Positions 1 through 10,740 of a stretch of 64,000 bases of DNA are shown here, one piece after another. Position numbers and translations under genes: made by a program. Within the stretch, counting starts at the first letter, position 1. Every line of letters begins with the position of its first letter. The DNA is taken from NCBI GenBank assembly GCA_033239525.1, contig BSYO01000011.1, positions 9,887,973-9,951,972 on the forward strand, read 5' to 3'. The notes under the pieces are model-generated. The model had not been told where the DNA came from and did no database searches. It saw only the letters and a list, made by a program, of their open reading frames with translations. Source of the DNA: Nepenthes gracilis (Eukaryota > Streptophyta > Magnoliopsida > Caryophyllales > Nepenthaceae).

Positions 1-99
1 ATAACAAATCAGTACATGCATACAACTATCAATTAATACCATAAGTTTTCCTACAGCACGCATTCATAGGACCACAAAGGCTGTCAATGGCTTATCGTA
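1..99 (-). mobile_element. Left fragment of 3' LTR of a minus-strand Ty3-type element
   Basis: AT-rich sequence that continues at 6362 once element A (100-6361) is removed: TGTCAATGGCTTATCGTA at 82-99 matches TGTTAATGGCTTATCATA at 6362-6379 in 16 of 18 positions, as expected of a LINE target-site duplication. By alignment with the sister LTR that starts at 12122, the LTR terminus should lie roughly 65 bp left of the window. Assignment is by continuity, not by a motif inside these 99 bases. Confidence 0.5.
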
Positions 100-2807
100 T
101 TTTTTTTTTGATAAGTAAGTATTTTGGATTAAAGGGAGAAAAAAATTACAAAAACTATATTTTATCTCCAAGTATTTTGACTTGGATTTAAAACATAAAT
201 CGCTAGGGCATACCCCGAGCGAATAGTACATCAGATAATACATAAAACCTCAAAGAGGACAACGTTCAACAGAATCAACAAACTACGAAGTTTTCCTTCA
301 TCAGCCAATGCGACACCCGCATCACTCCCTACACCAAAACTGGGCCAGCAAATCTCTAGCCACACTTGCCACCGAGAGACAATAACAGAAATTCTAGCAA
401 CATCACCCAACAACCACCACAATAAAATGCATCAGATTCACACTCGGCAGCACCAGCAGAATCTTCAGCCATAACAGCACCCCTCCCGTGCATAATTCAG
501 CAAATAACAGCTGGCCAAACACCACTTTGCAACCCGGAGCACCAGTACCGCATCTCCAACAGCCATTCAGCAAGGCATCAGAAGGGAAAATCAGCAGCAC
601 CAGCACCCAGGGTGCTGCAATATCTGCAGTTGCAACCGACAGCAGGACGGTAACAATAGCTACAGCCCACTATCACCTTTCCATGGCTAGAACCATATTT
701 GGACTTCTCAGCCATGGGCAGTGATCCACCAAGCGCCATTAGGCAAGGTCAGCTACTCAAGAAGCAGAGGACGGCTCAAACGGAAAGTGTAAATGGAGAT
801 AAGATCAAAGCATGTGGAAACAGCAGGAGTGGCATCGCCAGCATTAACAGCTTCAAAGCTAATCCAGCACCACACCACCTCCATCCCCAGCCTCAACTCA
901 CCAAGCACACATCCAGCCGCAACTCCAGAGAAACCACCGGGCCTCAGCAACCAGGAAGCAGCACTTCCATCAGCAAAGACACCAGCAGGACATGGCCAGC
1001 TTCCCACCCCGATAACTTCAGCAATACAAACACAGAATGGAGACATCCTATCCTTGCTCCACATAATGGCTACAGACAGAATAAACTCCACTGCAACATA
1101 AGAATCTATTGCAACCAAACAAATCCAGGCCAGCTCTTGAAAGACTCAACCAAAACGTCAGAAGGTGCAGGCACCCCTCCATCCCATCCAACGGGAAGGA
1201 CACACCGGGCCGAGACTCATCCAATCCAAAGAAGACGGGCAGCTTGGTTGCGCCTTAAATCAGCAAAGAATCCAAGACTACTTCTTCAGCCCAGCAATTC
1301 AGCATACAAAGCAAAACAGAGGTAATCACCTCACAACAGCAGCCCATGACAGCTGCAAACCAAAAAAAAACTGGGCACCCACATGGAAGATTCAGCCCCA
1401 ACACCAACACAATATGCCAGAGTTTCATCAGTCCAACAAAATCGTCTGGCATACTGTTGAAACTGGCAGCATAGGAAAACCACCAAGCAACAGCAATCCA
1501 AGAGACATGCTCCACATAAAGGCTCCAAGCAGAAAGATTTCCACCACCTTAGAAGGGTCTTTTGCAACCAACCAAGTCCATGCCAGCTCTTCAAACATCA
1601 GCCAAAAGTCCTACACCATTGCACGGGCAACCCCCAACCCAACCAACAGGAAGGAACACATTGGCTGAGCCTCATCAAAGCCAGCATCACCGGACATTTG
1701 ACCGCATCAGAACCAATAGAAGTGGAGGCAGCAAAAAACCAACATGCCCACAAATCTCTTTCAACCAAACAAGACCTGGGCCATTTCGTCAGCACCACAG
1801 CCATACATCCCCAAGCCAGATGCACTGGTACCCCCACACCTTCCAACTAGAAGGAAACACAGGCTGAGCAACATCAGATGCCATCACTCAACCAGCAGCT
1901 CAGAGAACAGCAGAAACGAAAAGTTTCACTGTATGAACCAGAGGAGCAACATGGCAGAAATAGGCCATTAACAACCACCATAACATTCACGCTATCTGAT
2001 AGGGAATGGCAAAGGCCAATCCTAGCCCACCGTAACGGAAGGATTTCCAGCGTCCAAACCTGGCCCCTCCTATCTCTTCGGCACTCCAGCCTATAATTGC
2101 CAGTCCAGAGCAAAACGGGCTCCCCCCAACCCATCCAACAGGAAGGAACTCACAGGCAGAGAGTCTTCAGAATCCGGGCACAGGGCGTTTGTCAACGACA
2201 AATCCAACGAGCAGCACAATTGCATTAGCTTCGAACATCTGCTCCCGAAATCAAGGAACACAGCATAAAATAGAAGCACCATAGCCGTAGCTTCCATAAG
2301 GAAACCAGAGACAGGGCTCTCGGCCTCAGCAGCCAGAGCATAGAAGCCCAGGCAAATCCAGAGGCAAGAAACCCTAATAAATCGAGGATCGAAGTTGAAG
2401 AGAGAAAAGAGCCCGAGAAGAGTCCTAGAAAGAAGCAGAACTCCAATCGGAAATAGCCTCATCAGATGCGATCTTGGCTCCAGCAGAGACCCCAGTCAGC
2501 TCTTGCCCGAAAAAGCTTTGTCAGGGAAACCGGCAAGAGCCTTCATCCCAACCTGAATCAGCAGAAAACGAGCTCACAGCCACAGTCGAAGCCACAGAGG
2601 ACGTGGACGAAGCCAGATCAGAGGTCCGAAAAGGAAGAGAGCAGGAGTCGGAAAGCGGGAGGCAACCGGGCGGAGCAACCAGGAGACCGGCCGTAGCCGG
2701 CTAAGGCGCCGCCCGGCCAGAGGAAGAGCGCCGTAGAAAACGCGGTCAAATTTCAAAAAGAAATTTGAAAGTAGAGAGAAGCGAGAGCTTCTCTCTCTAA
2801 CAATATC

Positions 2808-2853
2808 ACTAGGAAAATCTAGAAGCGGTTCGAGCTACAGCATCCCGTCTAGC
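2808..2853 (+). pseudogene. LINE ORF1 (DUF4283) fragment
   Basis: Read in frame this gives a scrap like NNITRKIWxRFELQH, the central DUF4283 motif seen intact at 52870-52920, but with TGG changed to the stop TAG. Homology starts abruptly at the end of the 16-bp repeat and stops at CAGCAT. It is a 5'- and 3'-truncated relic of an ORF1 coding region. Confidence 0.6.
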
Positions 2854-2994
2854 TCTCTTCGCCCAGATCAGAAGTAGTAACTTTGCAGTGCTAAAGATGT
2901 GCCAGCTAGATCCGCATTCAGTATCAAATAATGCACTGATTGTCGGCGTGTTAGTTGATGTAATGCTAGCCATTCTTTTCTTTTGTTTCGCTTC

Positions 2995-3690
2995 TTTTGC
3001 CGGAGCTTTTGAGAACTCCGGAATCCGGAGTGCTTTTTCTTTGGCAATCCGGAATCCCGAGTGGTTCTTTGTTCGTTTTTTGATGGAGTGACCTTTGAGC
3101 CTGTAGCTTCGTTGACTGAACCCGGAGCTGGTTCTCTCTAAGGTCGGAGTGGATTGAGTTCACAAAAAAAAAAAAACTTTAATTAAATGTCGTGGCTGGA
3201 TCCTTTGCCTCATTTTGGACGGAGCGTCTCTGTTGTAACTCACGGTGTGAATTTTTCCGAAGTGCTTCTTTTAACTTCTTGGTCATGCTGTTGGATTCTC
3301 ACTTGAACGGTGTGATCTTGTCAACTTGGACAGAATGATTTTGTCATCTTGGACAGAATGTTATTGATTATGCCTCCGGTGTGCATGTACTCCGGTGTGC
3401 ATGTACTTCATTTAGCTGGAATACTCTTTCTCTCCTTGGACGGAGTGCCTCAGCCGGAGTGAATTTCTGCTCTATGGACGGAGTGACTTCTCGTTGAATT
3501 CGAAGCGTGTGTCTTTTTTCGGAGTGTATTCTTGTCTCCTAGGACGGATTGGAATGGCAGCTCCGGAGTGAACGCTCTGCCTAATTGGACGAAGTGTGCT
3601 GGTTTGTCTTGCTTTTCTCGGAGTGTTTTGCAGTCTCCGTGGACGGAGGGGTTTAGAGTTTCTTTTTCATTCACAGTCTGTATTTTTCTT
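2995..3690. repeat. Degenerate CGGAGTG / GGACGGAGTG tandem array
   Basis: The motif CGGAGTG, often extended to TTGGACGGAGTG, recurs irregularly more than ten times, spaced by 20-60 bp of T-rich sequence. The same motif recurs at 21280-22200. Its complement CACTCCGTCC appears in the LTR arrays near 10000-10560. No coding function is visible. Confidence 0.65.
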
Positions 3691-3719
3691 AATGACTTGT
3701 GCCATGTGTTTAGGGGTTT

Positions 3720-3828
3720 CCCTAATTTCTATGCTTCTTTTCCAAATTGGCAAAACACTTGGTAAAAATCATACTCCGTTGTACATTTTAATTTAATTTA
3801 ATGCAATTAATTACTTACCAAAAAAAAT
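3720..3828 (+). mobile_element. Degenerate LINE 3' tail
   Basis: Ends ATTAATTACTTACC followed by A8, the 3' signature of the local LINE family, preceded by eroded ACTTGG hairpin remnants. No TSD is recognisable. Confidence 0.45.
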
Positions 3829-3894
3829 ACTAGCCGTCTTTTACCATACCTGTTTTTCTCTTTTTGTTCTTTTGGACGCTTGATTTGTTACATG

Positions 3895-4019
3895 AGGGTG
3901 CTCGGGAATTGCCCCTGTGTCTATGTTCGGTCTCCAAGTCAGCAAAACACTTGGGGTAGGAACATAGATTTTGTACTAACCTTTTATTTTAATTACAATT
4001 TAATTACTTACCAAAAAAA
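3895..4019 (+). mobile_element. Divergent LINE 3' hairpin tail
   Basis: Contains GCTCGGGAATTGCCCCTG, a variant of the GCTCGGGGTATGCCC box. A stem follows with arms CTATGTTC..CTCCAAGT and ACTTGGGG..GAACATAG (3921-3967), then AATTACTTACC and A7. The stem is retained although the primary sequence has diverged from other copies. Confidence 0.6.
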
Positions 4020-4337
4020 TTCGGTCAACACCCCTAGACAGGAATTTGTCAAAGGTAAGTAAAATCCGGTCAACGCCAGTTGACCGAAAAGTGGGGAAGA
4101 AACAGCTAAATCCGGTCAAGGCTAGTTGACCGAAAACGCGAAGGAGAAACCCAAATCTAGTCAGGCTAGTTGACCGAAAATAATAAAGAAATCCTTTATG
4201 AAAAGTAGAGTCAGAAATAACCATAGATAACTAACTAACTTACGCTTACTTACCAAAAAAAAAAAGAGTAGATAACTTACTCCCAACCACCCCCAAGTAG
4301 TTGACCTGCCCTACCTACTACCTTCAGACCAAAGTCC

Positions 4338-4346
4338 TATAAATAA
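4338..4346 (+). promoter_or_regulatory. LTR TATA box
   Basis: TATAAATAA in the same LTR context as at 9578. About 100 bp downstream both LTRs share AATTCAGGCAAG..ACTCACCCC, probably part of the transcribed leader. This is a likely Pol II core promoter of the LTR; the transcription start is not determinable. Confidence 0.55.
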
Positions 4347-4659
4347 GAGGTGAGAGCTTAAGGAAAGAGGTTAGGAAGAGGCACTCGACAGAATTCTCCA
4401 GTGAAGGAAAAACCAGAATTTCAAGGCAAAGTAAAGGAATTCAGGCAAGTATACTCACCCCTTTTTAAGATCATGTTTGCAACGCAAGTATCTCTGATTT
4501 TTTATGGACTCATGTTGCGGTATGTATGATATTTGTTCTGATCATTTGATTTAAAGGGGAGTCTTTATTAACCGCATGTTTAAAAGAGGCCATGTTATTC
4601 ATAATGTTTAGTTTCTTTTTGCACGAAGTATGGTTATTTGTCGATCTACATGAACTTCG

Positions 4660-5110
4660 ATTATAGCATGATTAAGGAAAAGACTTCCGACCTTTGAGAA
4701 AAGACCTCGGACTTTGTTAAAAGAAAGGTATTCGGAATTTGACCCATGAAATTGAAACCGGCCTTAGAGCATGTTTTGAAATCGGATTTTGTTCCGTGAA
4801 AAAGAACTCCAGCTTTTGATAAAAAGAACTCCAGCTTTTGACAAAAAGAACTTTGGCCTTTCATGAAAAGAACTCCGGCTTTTGACAAAAATAACTTCGG
4901 CTTTTGATGAAAAGAACTCCGGCTTTTGATGAAAAGAACTCCGGCTTTTGACAAAAAGAACTCCAGCTTTTGTTGAAAAGACCTCCGGCTTTGGTTAAAA
5001 AGAACTCCGGCTTTTGATAAAAAGAATTTCGGCTTGAGTAAAGACCTCCGGCTTTGATGAGGAAGACTTCCGATATTTTGATAAAAGACCTTCGGTTTTT
5101 AATATGTTAA
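4660..5110. repeat. CTCCGGCTTTTGA minisatellite in LTR
   Basis: About 15 imperfect copies of a roughly 21-bp unit of the form AAAAAGAACTCCGGCTTTTGA, with CTCCAGC, TTCGGC and CTCGGAC variants. The unit is continuous with no unique spacers. The homologous LTR carries expanded versions at 8820-9340 and 9920-10740. Confidence 0.8.
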
Positions 5111-6183
5111 AGGAAAGGCTTTACGGATTTCAGTTGTTTGAAGTTAAGAACAAAGGCTATAAGAACAAGGAAAAATGTATGTAATCCGGACAGCAAGTAG
5201 AACTCTACGACTTCCGACGTTTGAACTATGATAGATGGCCATTAAAAGATATGAACTAAAAGCTGAGTTTCCATTAAACTTGCTATTAAAGATGGATAAA
5301 GGATATTAAAGTGACACTCGAGGACTGCCTCTTGGACCATGAGGGGAGACTTTTGGTGGCATAAGGCTTTCGACTACGGCCCCGTATGTCGGGTTAAAGG
5401 CATTACCTCCCGCCTCGGGGAGCATAATGAGAGGATACGGCTCTAGGTTGTGGGGTAGCACACAACCCTTCCTTGATAATGTCCGCTCCCGTCCGGTCCC
5501 TACAGAAGATAAGTATTTTGTTCGGCTTTCTATGAATTTTCTGAACAAAAGATAACAAGAAGAAGAACCAAGATTTCAGAACTTAAGAAGAATTGATACG
5601 ATGACTTTTCGCATGCTAAGTTTACGTTATGAACCTCTACTTTGACTCGATTATAAGTATGTTAATGTTTTCTGCATGCGGGTACCTTGCTAGGCTTTGT
5701 AGCTCACTCTTGCCATTTTTCAAATGATGTGAAGCTTATAGAGGACAAAATCGAGTAGAGTTGTATGAAGTAACTAGACGGCAGCTGGCCGGAGTTGATT
5801 AGTGGAGAATTGATGTACTTTTCTTTTAATGTTTTGAGAAGAAGTTGTAAAACAGTTCCGCTGTAAAGGAATTGATGGATGTTAGCATGTTTCCGTAATT
5901 ACAATTTGGAAAAATGAAGTTGATATTTCTAGTAGCATCTCACGTCATGCCAAGGTATTTGTAGTCGACCAACCTGAGTGTTGGCCGGCCAGGTGTGAGA
6001 CTTAACTCTGTGATGGCCAACTCAAGGAGTTCGGCCTAGAATGATCATGTGTATGAAATGCATGGTATATATATAAAAGAAAAGAAAAATTTTTATGTCC
6101 ACCAAATTAGTGTTATACCGTATATGCGTAAAGGTTAGGTTTGACGGCGGCCGTATGTGGTGAAATATGGCCGGTCCGTCACA

Positions 6184-6344
6184 GTTGATATCAGAGAGAG
6201 AACTGAGATGCTTTAGGTTCGATCTAAATCAATACGGAAACTTAGGACAGGATTAGTTAAGACAAAAAGGGGATTAGCTTTACTTAAGCTCAGGACGGAG
6301 TACTTTGTGTTAACTGCCCTTGGCTAGTGATCTGATCAAAATAT
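6184..6344 (+). mobile_element. Primer-binding site and truncated leader of an LTR element
   Basis: Directly after the LTR end lies GTTGATATCAGAG, close to TGGTATCAGAGC, the complement of the initiator Met-tRNA 3' end used by many plant Ty3 elements. The following 140 bp match the leader of the minus-strand element at 12060-12121 (both have GAGATGC then a TTTAGG/TTAAG run) and stop at the repeat that bounds insertion B. Confidence 0.6.
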
Positions 6345-6361
6345 TCTCTCTAACAATATCT

Positions 6362-8434
6362 TGTTAATGGCTTATCATAATCCTATCCACTAAATCATAT
6401 ACATATAGGAGATGCCATCTAGGACTAGTACAGAAATCCAGAAAATATATAGCGAAAGTAGAATTATTAACCTATAGAAGTATAGTTTCAAGTTCCTTTA
6501 CATACATCACATGCATTTCTATGTACTAAGTTAATATATATAAAATCCGTATACAAAATTATTTATCAAAGTTAGGGCTTTACATCCAACTATTTCTTTT
6601 TAATGACTCTAAAATATTTTGGATCTCCAGAAATCTTCATATAGGACTTTAGATTACTCCTTCTCGTCCAGTACAGGCTCTACAGTCTTATCTGGAGCGA
6701 AAAAAATAGTCAAACAGTGAGCCGAGGCCTAGTAAGATACATACAAACATACAGTAAAACATTTATACAGAACAGAATATAGTAGAACAGGTACAGATGC
6801 AGATTTAAGCATAATGCTATAAAACAGTAATTTACAGAAAACTATAGCAGAATATAATTGCAAAAGATTTCAGGAATATCAGGAAACTGTAATAGGTATG
6901 TAATCGCAAGAAAGACATAATCCGAATGAAATCAAGCCTAAGAAAAATCAAAGATCAGTAGACAAATTTCAGAAAGTAGAAATCGGTAAATAGGTTTCAG
7001 AAAGAAAAAGGCGATAAACAGGCCTCAGAAAGCAGAAATCGATCTCAATTCTATAAATATAGGAATTCCCTTTTTCTATCAATAAATGACCCCACCAGTA
7101 GACCCTACCACCATAGGGGGAAAATAATCGAGGATAGATTATATTCACTTCATACAATCCAAGGTCAGAAATAGAACAGAAGTATCCATTCTTATGAGAT
7201 CAGTACAGGTGTGCCTCCCGAAGGCAGGCCAGATTCAAAATCTATCCTCCTAACCGTAACGCCCCAAAGAAGGACGGATCACATATAATTCTATGGATAG
7301 AGTTATCATCGATTATTACCATAACGTTTTAAGGCATGCTGGATGACCTAACCTTATGGTATATCAGTCCTATATCCTAATTAATAGTATCAGAAATATT
7401 TTCTTAACTGAAAACCATTTTTAGTTTTAGAAATCAGTTAGTGTTTTACCAAAACTCTTCAGTCAGTTTTAGAACATACAGTAACAGTTCGAAACCCTTC
7501 AATTTCGGTTCAGAATACAAAGAAACAGTTTGAAACACTCCAGATTTATTTCAGAACACACAGTAACAGTCTAAATCCCTTTTGTTTTGCTTCAGAAGTC
7601 CATTGTAATTTATCAGTATAAGCCCGTGTAAAATTTTTGGAAATAAATTACACTAGGAGCTTTATTTCAGTGCTGGTTAACTTTTATATATAATAGATAT
7701 TTTGGATAAAAACTGTTAAAATCCCTTCAATTTTGTGCTTAGGGTTTCACTGAAACTATCGAATATTATACGAACATTGAACACATGCATTTTCAGGAAA
7801 TCAAGGCTAGATATTGCGGTATATATGTATAAATATGGAATCTGTCTGATTAATTTATAAAAACAGGCTTCATTTATACAGAACATGGTGAAACATGCTT
7901 TTAGAGCATAAATACCATTTTTGTGATATAGAAAAGCAGTAAAAATAGAAAATAGCGTCTGAGGTACACTTGCTTGAGCTCGATTTATAGTTACCGTGAC
8001 TCAGATCGAGACTAGACGGTAGATTTTTTCCTTTTCTTTCTCTTCTCTCTCCTTCCCTTTCTCCTCTTCTTCGTTGCTGTCATCGTGGCTGAGGAAATGA
8101 ACCCCAAATCCCCAATTATCCTATTTAAAATGTGGGAGAAAGGGAGTCACGTGACGGGCCCGTGCTTAAGCGCCGAGCATGCGCCTAGTACAAATCCTCA
8201 GCCAAGCTCGAGCGCCCGATTCTGTTATTTTCACTTGGATGGCACCTCGAGTGCCACTTGAGCGGCACGTTTTGTTAAGTATGCCCCGGTGGTGCCGAGG
8301 CGCCGATGCCCTGGGGCTTATTTTGCCTCTAAACTGAATTTCTTCCACATTTTTTCTTAATCCATTCACCTCAAACACATTTATATCAATTTAATAAATA
8401 GAAATTATCATGTTTTCGGGATCGGGTCCTCACA
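6362..8434 (-). mobile_element. 3' LTR of minus-strand Ty3-type element (main part)
   Basis: On the minus strand it starts TGTGAGGACCCGATCCCG (ends at 8434), right after a polypurine-like tract, and shares blocks with the 5' LTR at 12122-13630: AGATGCCATCT vs AGATGCCACTAG, and GTGAGCCGAGGCCTAGTAAG vs GTGAGCCAAATGTTCAGTAAG. A CT-rich stretch near 8030-8080 may be the transcription-start region. Its left continuation is 1-99. Confidence 0.6.
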
Positions 8435-8622
8435 TTGCCACCCAAAAATTTAGGCATTTGATTATTATTAAATAGATCATAAATCAACATCCTTAGATTT
8501 GCTAGCACTAGAAATTGACTCCATGTTATACTGACCTTGAGCCGCTGATTCCACCACATCAGTCTCACTTGCCATGCTATTCAAGCATCTCTACTCCTAG
8601 TCCGGGTGAGCAGTTTGTCCAT
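8435..8622 (-). mobile_element. Polypurine tract and 3' interior of minus-strand LTR element
   Basis: Complement of 8435-8452 reads TAAATTTTTGGGTGGCAA, a polypurine-tract-like sequence abutting the LTR. The rest, joined to 11720-12121, is the whole interior. On the minus strand a short frame beginning near 8573 (MASETDVVESAA) could be a gag remnant, but it is too short to assign. Confidence 0.5.
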
Positions 8623-8819
8623 TGTAACGACCCAAATTTCAAAACCTAGAAAATTAGTCATCGGATCCGGTCAATGCTAGTTGACCGGAAATTATAATGA
8701 GGTTGCCCTAAGACAAAAATCAAATGGGTTTATCAACTTCGGCCCTGCTTAATGAAAAGGAGTTCCGCTTTTGAACTACAAAGAGGTCCGGCTTCGAACA
8801 AAATCCAAACCCAAAATCA

Positions 8820-9340
8820 AGTCCGGATTTTCTAGGAGAAAAGAAGTCCGGACTTCCCTTGGTAAAAGGAAGTCCGGATAACAAGGGAAAATTTTCATCA
8901 TCAAATCTGGTCAACGCAAGTTGACCGGAAAACGAAAGAAGAAAGATACATCAGCTTAAGATGGAATCAAGTTCGGCCTTAAGAAGTCCGGATTTCCGAA
9001 ATAAGAAGTCCGGATTTCATTGATGAAATTTTAGTCTGGATTTCTGGATGAAAAAGAAGTCCGGATTTCCTTGAAGAAAAGAAGTTCAGATTACGTTGAA
9101 GAAAAGGACTTCGGATTTCATTGGTAAAATGAAGTTCGGATTTCCCTTGGTGAAAAACCGTCCAGATTTCCCTTGAAAAGAAGTTCGGATTTGTTTGAAT
9201 GAAGTTCGGATTTGCTTGGTAAAACAAGTCCGGATTACCTTGGGGAAAGGAGGTGCAGATTTTATTAGTAATAACAACTCCGAATTTCCTTATAAACGAA
9301 GTCCGCATTTTCTTAAGAACTCCGGATTCCCATAAAAAGT
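8820..9340. repeat. GAAGTCCGGATTTC minisatellite
   Basis: About 18 copies of a unit like GAAGTCCGGATTTCCTTG, 20-32 bp apart, with GTTCGGATT and GTCTGGATT variants. Local expansion of the same core (TCCGG) as the later array, with a different flank. Confidence 0.8.
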
Positions 9341-9577
9341 CAAATCCGCCCGAAAATGCATTGTGAAATCAAAGGTTGTTCAAGAAAGTGAAGAAGCGAG
9401 TGATGATTTGAGACATTGGGAAGATATCGACAATGAATGATTTAGCTATTTCGAAACTTGTTGGAAAATGTAAATCATAAATAATCTAGCTAATTCAAGG
9501 TTTTGGAAATACAAAGCCATAAATAACAAACTTGGAAAAATGTGAAGTCATAAATAAAGGCCACCTAACCCAGGGCC

Positions 9578-9586
9578 TATAAATAA
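9578..9586 (+). promoter_or_regulatory. Solo LTR TATA box
   Basis: TATAAATAA in GGGCCTATAAATAAAGGC, equivalent to 4338 in the other LTR. The sequence shortly downstream, AATTCAGGCAAG.TACTCACCCC, is also shared. Likely Pol II core promoter. Confidence 0.55.
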
Positions 9587-9919
9587 AGGCTTAAGATCAG
9601 CAGAAAAAGGCACCACTAGAAGCTCCTAGTAGAGAAAGAGACCAAAGGCTAAGGCAACGTAAGAAAAGAATTCAGGCAAGATACTCACCCCTATTTTTAA
9701 AATTCATGTTTATTTATGTTGCTATGAAAGTATATGATTTCTGTATGAAGTATGCTTTTGATGACTGAAATGCATGTTTAAAGGAAATTTGTTATGCAGA
9801 GACTTATTCTGTTTATGATTGTTATGAATTTTGATAACTTTATGTTTATGGAAAAGAAAGTTTAGGCCTTAAAATGAAACAAGAATTCTGATTGTTGATT
9901 TCTGTCAAAAGATCTCTGA

Positions 9920-10740
9920 ATTTAATGATAAAAGACCTCCGGCAGTTTTTACAGAAAACAATTTAGAACTCCGACATTTTAGGAAATAAGTACTCCGTCC
10001 AGTTTGAATAAAGAACTTCGTCCAAAGGAACCCCGGCCTCTTTAACAATGTACTCCGTCCTCTTTTGAAAAATACTCAGGTCTTAAAGAAGAGGAACTCC
10101 GGCCTTTACGTCTTTAAATAGTACTCCGTCCTGATAAACTTCAACCTTGATAAAAATGAACTCCGGCTTTTGAACTCCGTATTTTTGAGCTTTGGATCTT
10201 ATAAAAAAATGGATTCCGAAAATTTGATGAAAGACACTCCATCCTGATGTTTGAAAAAGAACTCTGGCCTTTGCAGCAATCCGTCCTGTTTTTTTGAAAA
10301 GAACTCCGGCCTTGAAGAAAAACAACTTCGGCTTTAAAAGAACTCCGAATTTTGAAATACGGCCTTCGTTGAAGAAAAGAGCTCCGCCTTAGAAACTCCG
10401 CCTTAATAAAAAGAACTCCGTCTTTTGAAAAGAGCTCCGCCATGAAAAGCACTCCGTCTGTTTTAAGTAAAGATGCGTCGTCCATTTTAAGAAACAGCAC
10501 TCCGTCCCTTTTAAAGAACTTCCGACTTTTGAGCATAATGTAAATGTGCTCCGTCCTTCATAAATAAAGAAGTCCGGTTTTGATTAAAGAAAGGAACTCC
10601 GGTTTTGGATTAAAGAAAACGAACTCCGGCTTTGACTAAAGGAAATGAACTCCGACTTTGAAAGAAAACGAACTCCGGCTTTGATTAAAGGAAATGAACT
10701 CCGGCTTTGACTAAAGGAAATAAACTCGGGCCTTGTAAAG
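9920..10740. repeat. ACTCCGGC / ACTCCGTCC minisatellite
   Basis: About 30 copies of a degenerate unit with core AACTCCGGC or TACTCCGTCC separated by 12-25 A/T-rich bases. It ends in a homogeneous stretch (10560-10740) of GAACTCCGGCTTTGA units. The ACTCCGTCC form is the complement of the GGACGGAGT motif in the LINE-associated arrays at 2995 and 21280. Confidence 0.8.

Larger units (their letters stand above)
4020..6183 (+). mobile_element. Ty3-type LTR, 5' end truncated
   Basis: Collinear with the solo LTR at 8623-11719. Shared parts are GGTCAA..TTGACC inverted repeats near 4065-4165, a TATAAATA box, a CTCCGG minisatellite, a conserved block around 5310-5510 (ATTACCTCCCGCC, GGTAGCACACAACCC), and a 3' end GGTCCGTCACA. 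A primer-binding site follows immediately, so this was a 5' LTR. The first bases (expected TGTAACG) are missing where the upstream LINE tail ends. Confidence 0.7.
2808..6344 (+). mobile_element. Composite insertion B inside element A
   Basis: A perfect 16-bp direct repeat, TCTCTCTAACAATATC, flanks this block (2792-2807 and 6345-6360). It opens with a scrap of LINE ORF1, then CGGAGTG-rich repeats, two degenerate LINE 3' tails, an LTR and its primer site. There is no A-tail at either junction, so an ordinary LINE insertion does not explain it, and 16 bp is too long for an LTR-element TSD. The mechanism is unresolved. Confidence 0.45.
100..6361 (-). mobile_element. LINE-derived non-autonomous element A, with composite insertion B nested at its 5' end
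   Basis: On the minus strand the element ends with the shared 3' module. A poly-T run at 100-109 is the A-tail, GATAAGTAAG gives CTTACTTATC, hairpin arms lie around 151-195, and GGCATACCCCGAGC lies around 207-221. Nearly 2.2 kb of TG-rich sequence without a credible ORF follows, then the leader AGAGAGAAGCTCTCGCTTCTCTC (complement of about 2771-2800). The normal ATG context near 2696 is mutated. Motifs like CCCAACCCAACCAACAGG recur near 1175, 1640, 1830 and 2115. An 18-bp TSD with two mismatches (82-99 / 6362-6379) puts the true 5' end at 6361, so 2808-6344 is a later insertion. Net length is about 2.7 kb. Confidence 0.65.

Noticed and set aside
699..2700. Open frames of 70-200 codons in CA-rich DNA (for example 699-1325 plus)
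   Set aside because: Antisense to the TG-rich non-coding part of element A. Compositions are low-complexity, overlapping in many frames, and no domain is recognisable.
4680..5100. Regularly spaced repeats resembling a CRISPR array
   Set aside because: Units are contiguous, diverged and without unique spacers; they lie inside a plant LTR and form a minisatellite.
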